Shown here: positions 18,132 through 25,675 of the stretch, piece by piece
How the letters are laid out: each line of letters starts with the position of its first letter
How positions within the stretch are numbered: position 1 is the first letter of the stretch
Assembly (NCBI RefSeq): GCF_012524115.1
Contig: NZ_JAAZWB010000090.1
Span: 1-64,000 of the forward strand
Direction of reading: 5' to 3'
DNA length: 64,000 nt
Source of the DNA: Bacillus sp. RO1
Lineage (GTDB): Bacteria > Bacillota > Bacilli > Bacillales > Bacillaceae_I
Notes under the pieces: generated by a model
What the model saw: only the letters and a program-made list of their open reading frames with translations
The model's database searches: none
Told to the model about the DNA's origin: nothing
Position numbers and translations under genes: made by a program

Positions 18132-19034
18132 ATGGCACAGATTAAACTTTTACAAGCAAGACTAGATGATGCAGAGCAATTGACTGATATTATGAAAAAG
18201 ACTTTTAATGAGGAAGCTCTTCACTGGCTTGGTTCTATAGATTCGCATATCTTGGACTATAACATTCAACCACCGGGTTATGATTCCGTTCATACTACCT
18301 GCTATATGATGGAAGAGCTTACCTACTACAAGATAATGTTGGAGGAGCAACTTGTAGGCGGGGTTATTCTGACGATGACGGGTAAAAGGTTTGGCCGGAT
18401 TGACCGAATATTTATTGATCCTGCTTATCAAGGGCAAGGTGTAGGATCTGAAGTGAGCCGGTTGGTAGAAAAAGCATATCCTTCTGTGACGACTTGGGAC
18501 TTGGAAACCTCTCCTAGACAAAAAGGCAACCTTCATTTTTATGAAAAGATGGGCTTTGAGCGCACATTTGAAACGGAAGATGAGGTGTGTTATATCAAAC
18601 GCATTGTTACTGGAATGGCTGCTGCCTCAGAAAATGCATTTGAATCCTGCAACTTGGAAGATGCGACCTTTTATCAGGCGAATATAGCAAACAGTGCTTT
18701 CACCAATTGTACGTTAGCTGGGACACATTTTAGCAATATCAATTTAAGAGGATCAAAGTTCCAGAACATAAATTTCAGGGATACGTTAATTGCTGACTTG
18801 AACCTTTCGGGTAGTCGAGTGAAACACGTTGACATGAGTGGTGTCGAGTTCAGGGATACAACTATTGAAGATGCTCCAGTAAACTTTGAGCGCTGTGAGT
18901 TGATGGGAACGCGGTTTAACAATTGTAAGATGGGTGATGTGGAGATTAACGACTGCGACATTTCCGGGATGAAGATCGATGGAGTGTCGGTGGAAGAGTT
19001 GTTGGAGGTTTATAGGATGGTGATTAAGAAGTAA
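18132..19034 (+). CDS. GNAT acetyltransferase fused to a pentapeptide-repeat domain
   Basis: 300 residues. Residues 1-155 form a GNAT fold: FIDPAYQGQGVGSEVSRLVEKAY is the acetyl-CoA loop, and LETSPRQKGNLHFYEKMGFE is the typical C-terminal strand-helix. Residues 165-285 are a pentapeptide-repeat beta-helix of the A(N/D)Lxx type (AFESC NLEDA TFYQA NIANS AFTNC and so on). The repeat domain could act as a DNA mimic or docking surface. The acceptor substrate is unknown. The second in-frame ATG is chosen, with GGGAG eight bases before it. The palindromic 52-bp array lies immediately downstream. Confidence 0.85.
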   Translation: MAQIKLLQARLDDAEQLTDIMKKTFNEEALHWLGSIDSHILDYNIQPPGYDSVHTTCYMMEELTYYKIMLEEQLVGGVILTMTGKRFGRIDRIFIDPAYQGQGVGSEVSRLVEKAYPSVTTWDLETSPRQKGNLHFYEKMGFERTFETEDEVCYIKRIVTGMAAASENAFESCNLEDATFYQANIANSAFTNCTLAGTHFSNINLRGSKFQNINFRDTLIADLNLSGSRVKHVDMSGVEFRDTTIEDAPVNFERCELMGTRFNNCKMGDVEINDCDISGMKIDGVSVEELLEVYRMVIKK

Positions 19035-19150
19035 GTGTGAAGCTGCAATTGTGCATTCATGAATTAAATTGCTACGCGGTTTGTATGAAGATACATTCAC
19101 TTTCTTTTTATTGTTTTCAGACCTCTATTCCCGTTTTTACACATTAATGA

Positions 19151-19800
19151 GGTCTTCATTATCCCGATGAAGGCCTTTGTCACAGCTTTTACACCTTTAA
19201 GAGATCTTCATTACCTCGATGATGACCTCTGTCACATTGTTTACACCTTTAAAAGGTCTTCATTACCTCGATGATGACCTCTGTCCTAGCTTTCACACCT
19301 TAAAAAGGTCTTCATTACCTCGATGAAGACCTCTGTCCTAGCTTTTACACCTTAAAAAGGTCTTCATCACCCCGATGATGACCTCTGTCCTAGCTTTCAC
19401 ACCTTTAAGAGGTCTTCATCACCCCGATGATGACCTTTTTCATAGCTTTCACACCTTAAAAAGGTCTTCATCACCACGATGAAGACCTCTGTCACAGCTT
19501 TTACACCTTAAAAAAGTCTTCATCACCCCGATGAAGACCTCTGTCCTAGCTTTCACACCTTAAAAAGGTCTTCATTACCTCGATGAAGACCTCTGTCATA
19601 GCTTTTACACCTTAAAAAGGTCTTCATTACCTCGATGAAGACCTCTGTCCTAGCTTTTGCACCTTAAAAAGGTCTTCATTACCTCGATGAAGACCTCTGT
19701 CCTAGCTTTCACACCTAAAAAAGGTCTTCATCACCCGATGAAGACCTCTGTCACAGCTTTCACACCTAAAAAAGGTCTTCATCTCTTCATGGATGACCCT
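19151..19800. repeat. thirteen-unit tandem array of 52-bp palindromic repeats
   Basis: Units start at 19151, 19203, 19255, 19307, 19359, 19411, 19463, 19515, 19567, 19619, 19671, 19723 and 19774: eleven intervals of exactly 52 and one of 51. Each carries the inverted repeat AGGTCTTCAT - 7 bases - ATGAAGACCT, and a linker of the type CTGTCCTAGCTTTCACACC. Terminal units are more degenerate than central ones. It lies between two convergent genes. Units differ by scattered point changes, not by unique spacers, so it is not CRISPR. Confidence 0.95.
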
Positions 19801-19804
19801 CTTC

Positions 19805-19987
19805 TTACCAATCCTTCTTAAACTGATTGTACTTCCCTTCCAAATCATCCAGCATCTGAATCAAGCGGTCAATGTCTTCAACATCTGTTGATTCCGGATC
19901 TAATGAATCCACAACCTCCAAAAACATATTCAATCTATTTTTCAAGTAATCGACTTGAGAGTCTTTGTTTTCTGTTGCTTTGCCCAT
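19805..19987 (-). CDS. SE1561 family small protein
   Basis: 60-residue acidic helical protein (MGKATENKDSQ, then DYLKNRLNMFLEVVDSLDPE and a helix around DRLIQMLDDLEGKYNQFKKDW). It resembles the uncharacterised SE1561 family of bacilli and staphylococci. AGAAAGG precedes the ATG by about ten bases. It stands divergent from yfkAB, and its 3' end abuts the 52-bp array. No function is known. Confidence 0.75.
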   Translation of the reverse strand: MGKATENKDSQVDYLKNRLNMFLEVVDSLDPESTDVEDIDRLIQMLDDLEGKYNQFKKDW

Positions 19988-20136
19988 AATAATCGCACCT
20001 TTCTGCCATTCCTGTAAGTTTTTCTTTATACTACCGCACTAAAGCACATCAAGCAACCTTCGAAGAATTTTCCGGTCTGCAGTTCCATGAATCATGATAC
20101 AATGAAGGGTAAGGTTTTTTAATAAAGGAGTTTACG

Positions 20137-21261
20137 ATGAAGACAACTATACTACCACCAATTACTCCTTCCTATGATCCATGGGAAGCATATTTAGATG
20201 TAAAAGAATACGGCCAGATGGAACTGACAAATGTAGAATTTACCACCACCACGCTCTGTAATATGCGTTGTGAGCACTGTGCCGTTGGATACACGTTACA
20301 ACCAAAGGATCCTCAAGCTCTGCCAATAGAGTTATTAATTCAACGCTTGGAAGAAATTCCACGACTTCGCTCCATCAGTATCACTGGCGGTGAGCCGATG
20401 ATGAGCATGAAGTCAGTGAATGAATACGTCGTGCCGCTATTAAAATATGCGCACGAACGTGGTGTGCGAACGCAGATTAATTCGAACTTAACGTTAGATT
20501 TAGCCAGATACGAAAAAATCATTCCTTACCTGGATGTGTTACATATTTCTCATAACTGGGGTACGATGGATGACTTTGTGGAAGGCGGATTTGCGATGAT
20601 GGACCGCAAACCGACGTATGAGCAGCGAGCGAAGTATTTTGAGCGTATGATTGAAAATTCGAAGGCCTTGACTGCCGCTGGTGTGATTGTATCTGCTGAA
20701 ACGATGCTGAATAAACGTACGCTTCCGCATATCGAGCATATTCATAAGCAAATTGTAGAGGAAATGAACTGCCAAAGACATGAGGTGCACCCTATGTACC
20801 CTAGCGATTTCGCTAGTGGCATGGAAGTGCTCACGCTTGATGAAATGCGTGATGCTATTCATCGTTTACTAGATATGCGAGATGAAAATACGTGGATGTT
20901 GTTTGGTACGCTTCCGTTTTATCCTTGCAGTGACAATCAAGAAGACAGAGCATTGTTGGAACGCATGTATAAATCAAAGAATGTGACGGTTCGGAATGAC
21001 CCGGACGGCCGCTCTCGTTTGAACGTGAATATTTTTAACGGAGATATCATCGTCACAGATTTTGGCGATACGCCTCCCCTTGGAAACATTCAAACAACAG
21101 ACTTACCAACTGCATATGAAAAATGGAAAGAGACCTCCATTGCAAAAGAATTAGACTGCCACTGTCCTGCAGTTGCTTGTCTTGGACCAAATATATTAGT
21201 AAAAAATGCATACTATCCAAACATGGATTTCACTGTTCGTGAAACGAAATTGACCAAATAA
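20137..21261 (+). CDS. yfkAB: radical SAM protein YfkAB (CxCxxxxC motif)
   Basis: 374 residues. The radical-SAM cluster motif CNMRCEHC (cysteines 41, 45, 48) is followed by SITGGEPM for SAM binding. A C-terminal LDCHCPAVACLGPN provides the CxCxxxxC motif that defines YfkAB, likely binding a second cluster. The substrate is unknown. AAAGGAG lies before the ATG and a terminator directly follows the stop. The symbol rests on the combination of both cysteine motifs and on yfk-region synteny. Confidence 0.88.
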   Translation: MKTTILPPITPSYDPWEAYLDVKEYGQMELTNVEFTTTTLCNMRCEHCAVGYTLQPKDPQALPIELLIQRLEEIPRLRSISITGGEPMMSMKSVNEYVVPLLKYAHERGVRTQINSNLTLDLARYEKIIPYLDVLHISHNWGTMDDFVEGGFAMMDRKPTYEQRAKYFERMIENSKALTAAGVIVSAETMLNKRTLPHIEHIHKQIVEEMNCQRHEVHPMYPSDFASGMEVLTLDEMRDAIHRLLDMRDENTWMLFGTLPFYPCSDNQEDRALLERMYKSKNVTVRNDPDGRSRLNVNIFNGDIIVTDFGDTPPLGNIQTTDLPTAYEKWKETSIAKELDCHCPAVACLGPNILVKNAYYPNMDFTVRETKLTK

Positions 21262-21264
21262 GCA

Positions 21265-21293
21265 AAAGCCTGGGAAACGTAATCCCAGGCTTT
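21265..21293 (+). terminator. terminator after yfkAB
   Basis: 11-bp perfect stem AAAGCCTGGGA / TCCCAGGCTTT, loop of seven, then CTTTTTG, four bases past the stop. Confidence 0.88.
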
Positions 21294-21310
21294 CTTTTTG
21301 TGCTAAAAAT

Positions 21311-21634
21311 TTAAGTTGTTGGAACTCTCGCTTTAAGTCTTCTACCCTTTAAGGCGCAATAGAATCCTAAACTGATCATCACACTTCCCATCAAGCTTGA
21401 ACCCAAGATTAACGCTCCGTCCCATCCGCGCGAGCTTCCTGCCAATTGCCATGCTTGATATGGGATGAATAAAAGCAGGAAAATGATCCCTATACCCCAA
21501 AGCAGTAAAATGGCATGATGTTTATCTTCATTTTCTATATAAGATGGCTCTTGCCTCAATTCAACTGTGACCATTGCCCGAACAATAACTAACAAAACAG
21601 TTAAACCTAAGACCAATAATACCAGGTGCATCAT
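21311..21634 (-). CDS. small integral membrane protein, function unknown
   Basis: 107 residues with three predicted transmembrane segments (about 3-22, 42-62 and 75-95), and a short charged loop RQEPSYIENEDKHH after the first. The tail is basic, which suggests an inside C-terminus. AAAGGAGGT stands ten bases before the ATG, and coding continues to within 50 bases of the convergent yfkAB terminator. I do not recognise a family. Confidence 0.7.
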   Translation of the reverse strand: MMHLVLLVLGLTVLLVIVRAMVTVELRQEPSYIENEDKHHAILLLWGIGIIFLLLFIPYQAWQLAGSSRGWDGALILGSSLMGSVMISLGFYCALKGRRLKARVPTT

Positions 21635-21806
21635 CTTGTTGATGACCTCCTTTTTATTCTCACTTTTTAAGACGCTTGAAGGCGGAAAAAGTTTCGGTCT
21701 GTGGTTGGCTTTTCGTTCGACAAGGCAGTGGAAGTTCTGTAACCTTTATTACCCAGCTTTGAAGAGAGTTGAAACTGGTAAAATAAGCACAACTTCGAAC
21801 AAAAAA

Positions 21807-21825
21807 CCAGCCCGGTATAGGCTGG
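21807..21825 (-). terminator. terminator after yfkD
   Basis: Short stem CCAGCC / GGCTGG followed on the minus strand by TTTTTTG, about 15 bases past the stop. Confidence 0.7.
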
Positions 21826-21840
21826 CATAACGTAAAAGTA

Positions 21841-22650
21841 CTATCTCGGGCGATCGGAAGCTGCAAAAATGAAGCTCACATGGTCCTGAACCGGAATCCA
21901 CGCCCCGATCCCTTGTGAAGTGACATTCTTGACAACAATTTTCATCTCTTTCCCTTTTAACACAAGGTACACTTCCCCATACGTAATTTTCCCTTTCTCA
22001 CTGACAGCAGGGGAGTACGCGTACAGATAGCCTATTTTTTTCACAGGAATGTTATATACCTGATCCTTTTTCGTTCCTGCGCCTACAATTGTTTGGAAGG
22101 ATAATGGGAGCTTCGTTTTATCCATCGCTTTTAACATCATCATTTCTTTTACATCATCAGCTGCCTCCACTTTTGAAGTCAGTCCACCTTTGACACTTTT
22201 TTGTGCTTCCTGACGATAGTGAAGCTGTTGAGGGGCTTTTCCACCGCGGTTATCCGTGTAGTTCGTATTTATTTTTTGATATTCCCAGTTTACACTCGTT
22301 TCCGTAGATTCGTAAGAAAGCGGCCACTGTCCCAGGTAAATGGTGGCACGATATCCGATAGCCACTGGTGAAGGGGAGATGTTAGACTCATTTAGAATCT
22401 TGATTAGCTTCGGATTTTCAATTTTCACATTGGAGGAATCAATCAGTTCTTGAGATAGCTCACTAGGTTGCAGGTAAGGTACGTCCTGAGACGGGTTCGG
22501 ATAAGTATTATCCTTCGAAATATCCAGAACGGAATTCGGTACCTCCAGTTTTTTATTATCAGCTTTTACCTTTGTTTCTTCGGCTTGGACACTACTTAGT
22601 GTGAATCCAAATGCAATAAAGGTCGCCATAACAATTTGAAGTATGCGCAT
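21841..22650 (-). CDS. yfkD: YfkD-family exported protein
   Basis: 269 residues. N-terminal signal peptide MRILQIVMATFIAFGFTLS ending near VQA, then a soluble domain with TIYLGQWPLSYES and GAWIPVQDHVSFIFAASDRPR. The length is close to B. subtilis YfkD, and yfkAB lies nearby as in that genome. No catalytic motif is seen. The Met used has AAGGAG eleven bases upstream. The frame is open for seven more codons. The protein is secreted or held at the membrane surface; its role is unknown. Confidence 0.78.
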   Translation of the reverse strand: MRILQIVMATFIAFGFTLSSVQAEETKVKADNKKLEVPNSVLDISKDNTYPNPSQDVPYLQPSELSQELIDSSNVKIENPKLIKILNESNISPSPVAIGYRATIYLGQWPLSYESTETSVNWEYQKINTNYTDNRGGKAPQQLHYRQEAQKSVKGGLTSKVEAADDVKEMMMLKAMDKTKLPLSFQTIVGAGTKKDQVYNIPVKKIGYLYAYSPAVSEKGKITYGEVYLVLKGKEMKIVVKNVTSQGIGAWIPVQDHVSFIFAASDRPR

Positions 22651-22757
22651 GATGTGTATTACTCCTTTCAATTGTCTTGAAATCTATGTACTGTTATCTT
22701 TTTCGAAGCGATTTAAGATTATCCATGAAAGGTGAAACTTTTTACCAAAAAAAAAAA

Positions 22758-22785
22758 ACACAAAAGCTAACTTCAGCTCTCGTGT
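22758..22785 (-). terminator. terminator overlapping the 3' end of the YczE-like gene
   Basis: Minus strand ACACGAGAGCT / AGCTTTTGTGT stem followed by eleven T. The 5' arm encodes the last codons of the upstream gene. Confidence 0.75.
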
Positions 22786-23381
22786 CTTAACTTTTTATAT
22801 AGATTTTCCAAACGAGGGTAGAAAATTTGAATCAATGGTCCGATTCCAAACGTGATAATAAACGTCCCGACCCCAATCGGCCCTTTGAAAATAAGAGCAA
22901 AAATAAGGGCAAACACTTCCCCGATGGTTTTGGCAGTCATCATCTTGACTTTGAAACGATTCTGAATTCCAAGCATCAAGTTGTCAATTGGAATGACAGG
23001 AAACTTTGCTTGCAGGTATGCAGATATTCCCACTGCCATGATGACCATTCCAGCTAAAAGGACAATAAAACGTAAAACCATTCCCACTGGAATCCATGCA
23101 CCAAATACCTGTATTAACCAAAAATCAATAAAAACGCCGACAAGAAAAATCGTAATGACCGCTAGATAGTCAGGTTTACTTTTATGGAGCCACGCATTGA
23201 TTGCTATAAGGATAATCCCGACAATAAATACCCAGCTTCCAACCGTCAGCCCAAATGTGGTAGAAAGTCCTACATTCAGAGCGTCCCATGCACCAGCCCC
23301 TAAATCTGATTTTATCGTTAAACTGATCCCAAAGGATAAGACAAAAAGTCCAATTAAATAAAATAAAGTTCGTATAACCAA
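22773..23381 (-). CDS. YczE/YitT-like membrane protein
   Basis: About 202 residues and five hydrophobic helices: LFYLIGLFVLSFGISLTIKS then GAGAWDALNVGLS, VGSWVFIVGIILIAINAW, a 'PIDNLMLGIQ' loop and GPIGVGTFIITFGIGPLIQ. This arrangement matches the YczE/YyaS membrane family, related to YitT, whose transport role is unproven. GAGGAG stands eight bases before a TTG, which I take as the start. The open frame extends 22 codons further upstream without a ribosome site. It is probably monocistronic. Confidence 0.72.
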   Translation of the reverse strand: MVIRTLFYLIGLFVLSFGISLTIKSDLGAGAWDALNVGLSTTFGLTVGSWVFIVGIILIAINAWLHKSKPDYLAVITIFLVGVFIDFWLIQVFGAWIPVGMVLRFIVLLAGMVIMAVGISAYLQAKFPVIPIDNLMLGIQNRFKVKMMTAKTIGEVFALIFALIFKGPIGVGTFIITFGIGPLIQIFYPRLENLYKKLRHES

Positions 23382-23529
23382 TCTGATAACTCCTCTACAT
23401 TTTACTATCACTTGTCCTACTTTATCATTGTAAGCGTGAATCATCAAAATATGAAAAAAAAGAAAAAAATATTAAATAAATCAGAATATTTACAACATTC
23501 AACTTATATACTATCAATACCTTAAAACG

Positions 23530-23704
23530 AAGGAGGGAAATAAAGCGAAGTCACCTTAGAGTGAAGGAGTGATTTACACCTACACAGTGCACATATAAAG
23601 CTTTTTATTCCTTATTTCAAAGCTTTAACCCCTTGGTACTTAGAATGGATCAGTTAGCCCTATATGCTTTGGGACTCTGTGCAGCCTACCGCACAGAGTT
23701 TTTT
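23530..23704 (+). ncRNA. candidate structured small RNA or leader ending in a terminator
   Basis: A stretch without a convincing gene ends in a strong terminator at 23674-23699 (ACTCTGTGC / GCACAGAGT, then TTTTTT). Before it lie two GGAGGG/GGAGTG sites and two copies of self-complementary AAAGCTTT (23597-23604 and 23619-23626) able to pair, and a C-rich CCCCTTGG. The next gene starts 245 bases later, so this is more like a free transcript than a leader. A 21-codon frame from the ATG at 23648 runs through the terminator and is probably chance. No Rfam class is recognised. Confidence 0.35.
23674..23704 (+). terminator. intrinsic terminator without an obvious gene upstream
   Basis: 9-bp perfect stem ACTCTGTGC / GCACAGAGT, loop AGCCTACC, six T. 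It ends the candidate small RNA. Confidence 0.8.
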
Positions 23705-23717
23705 GTGTGATTTCAAA

Positions 23718-23801
23718 AGTTCGTGCCAAAATCATCAAAGTTGATGCCAAAAATAGGAGAATTCGTGCGGAAAATTAGTAAGTTCGTGCCAAAACGAAAT
23801 G
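23718..23801. repeat. four-unit array, exact 21-bp period
   Basis: AGTTCGTGCC or variants (AGTTGATGCC, AATTCGTGCG) followed by AAAA start at 23718, 23739, 23760 and 23781, always 21 bases apart. The array lies between the candidate small RNA terminator and the general-stress-type gene. Confidence 0.8.
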
Positions 23802-23949
23802 CCTCCATTCTATGTCCCCTCCATACCTTTAACTTTTATCTTATCCCGCACTTCTTCTTATAACCCAAATAACATCTGTGTTTAAAATCTCCCTAAACAT
23901 GCCACATTAACGGTGAGTACTTTTTAAATGAAAGGTGTAGAGGCTAACC

Positions 23950-24372
23950 ATGAATACTGTTTTAAAGAACAAAATCACTTCCATGTTCAGCAATCATAAA
24001 ATTGGCACACTGGCCACCATTAGAGGAGACCGTCCATATTCCCGTTTTATGTTATTTTTCAATGAAGATTTGGTATTGTATTGTGCCACGAACGAGCATA
24101 CTCACAAAATTGAGGATATTAAAGCCAATCCACACGTACATATCCTTTTAGGTATGGAAGGTACAAGTTGTAAGGAACCATACGCGGAAATAGAGGCACA
24201 GGCAAGCTTTGAAGACAGTGCGGAGCTGAAAAAGAAATTCTGGGATGAAAAGTTATCAGAATGGATTAAGAGCCCAGATGACCCAGAATATTTGCTATTA
24301 AAACTAACGCCTTCTGTTATTCGTTATTATGAAAAGGCTGGTAGTGAGGCGGAAGTGTTGGAACAGCAGTAG
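23950..24372 (+). CDS. pyridoxamine-5'-phosphate-oxidase-like protein (general stress protein 26 / YdaG type)
   Basis: 140 residues with a split-barrel flavin-binding fold: KIGTLATIRGDRPYSRFML, then LYCATNEHTHKIEDIKANPHVHILLG. This matches the YdaG/GSP26 family, which bind FMN or F420-like cofactors. It lacks the residues that would prove PNPx activity, so a redox or sequestering role is open. AAAGGTG precedes the ATG. I looked for a sigma-B promoter (GTTTAA to GGGTAT) and found the -35-like half without a correctly spaced -10. A terminator follows within 45 bases. Confidence 0.82.
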   Translation: MNTVLKNKITSMFSNHKIGTLATIRGDRPYSRFMLFFNEDLVLYCATNEHTHKIEDIKANPHVHILLGMEGTSCKEPYAEIEAQASFEDSAELKKKFWDEKLSEWIKSPDDPEYLLLKLTPSVIRYYEKAGSEAEVLEQQ

Positions 24373-24413
24373 AAGCCTTCCTGCTCTTATGGTAAGTTAA
24401 ATATAATGACTAG

Positions 24414-24441
24414 AAAGCGGCCTTTCCTTATAGGCCGCTTT
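24414..24441 (+). terminator. terminator between the stress-type gene and the CdaR regulator
   Basis: Stem AAAGCGGCC / GGCCGCTTT followed by TTTCC. Its downstream arm ends seven bases before the ribosome site of the regulator, so it could also modulate the regulator. Confidence 0.75.
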
Positions 24442-24460
24442 TTCCATAGGAGGTCTCACC

Positions 24461-25579
24461 TTGCTTCGAACATCCCTTGCAAAAAAGATCATTCGAGAAG
24501 TGAAAAATTTTATAGAAGAAGATTTAATTATGGTCGACACATCAGGTATCATCATTGCAAGTACAGCTCCTGATAGACTAGGAAATTTCCATGAAGGAGC
24601 ATATCTGGCAGCCTCTGAAAAGCAAATGCGTGTCATCTCTAAACAGGATGAGACCACTCTATCAGGGGTAAAAGCTGGCATCACCCTACCCCTCTTCCAT
24701 CAGCAAAAAGTTGTTGGCGTCATCGGCATTACAGGAACGCCAGAAAAAGTCCTTCCGTACGGGGAACTGATCAAGAAAATGACAGAGCTACTGATCCAGG
24801 AGAACCACTATCAAGATCAGTTCGAATGGGAAGCAAGATCGCTTGAGACATTTGTGTTTGATTGGCTATTAAAGGACGGACCTTCTACATTCATCACAAA
24901 ACGTGCAGAAGTGCTAGGGGTAAACATGGAAGTGAACCGGCAAGTAATTTTGATAGAATTCCAGACAAATGAAAGCCAAATAAAAGCTAAAAGATGGCAT
25001 CATTCCGAATTGGATGTGGAATGGAAGAAGGAAGATATTCTTGTGCACTGGGGACAAAATAGAATGATTTTACTGCTGGCAAGCAATACCGTCCCAAGCA
25101 AAGAGTCACTCCTTAAACTCCTGAAAAAAATCCAAGCTCAACTCCAAAGCTATATTGGTGCACCTGTTTATATGGGGATTGGAAAAGCATGCAGACCTTC
25201 CTCGCTAAAAGACTCTTACTCAGAAGCCGAAAGAGCGTTAAATGCCTGTTCTGTTGACGTACCCATTACATTTGAAGAAGACCTCCGTCTGGAAATGATT
25301 CTGCAAGCAATCCCTAATGAAGTGAAGAAAGAGTTTGCCCTGCGTCTTCTTTCTCCCGTCCTGTGCGAAAAGGACTTGTTCGAGACCATCCAGGTATATT
25401 TTAGCCACCATCTATCGTTGAAAGACACGGCCCAATCTATGCACATTCATATTAATACGCTTCATTATCGACTTCGTAAAGTGGAGAGTTTAACCGGGTT
25501 GGAACTCAAAAAGCCTCATGATCTGACAACTTTATACCTAGCGTGCACCCTATTGGATGATTCTACAAATAACCAATAG
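24461..25579 (+). CDS. CdaR-family transcriptional regulator of glycolate use
   Basis: 372 residues. An N-terminal sugar-diacid recognition domain (about 1-130; LIMVDTSGIIIASTAPDRLGNFHEGAY, then LSGVKAGITLPL) precedes a central GGDEF-like region. A C-terminal PucR-type helix-turn-helix (HINTLHYRLRKVESLTGLELKKPHDLTTLYLA) completes the chain. The TTG start has GGAGG seven bases upstream. It directly precedes glcD-glcF in the same direction, so it probably activates them in response to glycolate or a related hydroxy acid. The arrangement resembles B. subtilis ysfB beside ysfC-ysfD. Confidence 0.85.
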   Translation: MLRTSLAKKIIREVKNFIEEDLIMVDTSGIIIASTAPDRLGNFHEGAYLAASEKQMRVISKQDETTLSGVKAGITLPLFHQQKVVGVIGITGTPEKVLPYGELIKKMTELLIQENHYQDQFEWEARSLETFVFDWLLKDGPSTFITKRAEVLGVNMEVNRQVILIEFQTNESQIKAKRWHHSELDVEWKKEDILVHWGQNRMILLLASNTVPSKESLLKLLKKIQAQLQSYIGAPVYMGIGKACRPSSLKDSYSEAERALNACSVDVPITFEEDLRLEMILQAIPNEVKKEFALRLLSPVLCEKDLFETIQVYFSHHLSLKDTAQSMHIHINTLHYRLRKVESLTGLELKKPHDLTTLYLACTLLDDSTNNQ

Positions 25580-25675
25580 TTATCTAGCTTTTATTTTAGA
25601 TAAACATACATAGTGTACCTCCCTTCCTTTTTATAAAATAAAGAAAAGATGTTTTATAGACTGGGAGGTTTTTTT

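Noticed and set aside
19151-19800. CRISPR-like array
   Set aside because: Units are continuous 52-bp tandem repeats with only point differences, no unique spacers of constant length between short repeats, and no cas gene nearby.
23648-23713. 21-codon frame through the terminator of the small-RNA candidate
   Set aside because: It reads through the terminator hairpin and T run, and has no good ribosome site at its ATG.
23878-23925. Sigma-B promoter before the general-stress-type gene
   Set aside because: A GTTTAA -35 is present, but no GGGTAT-like -10 at 12-14 bases; the nearest candidate is 26 bases away.
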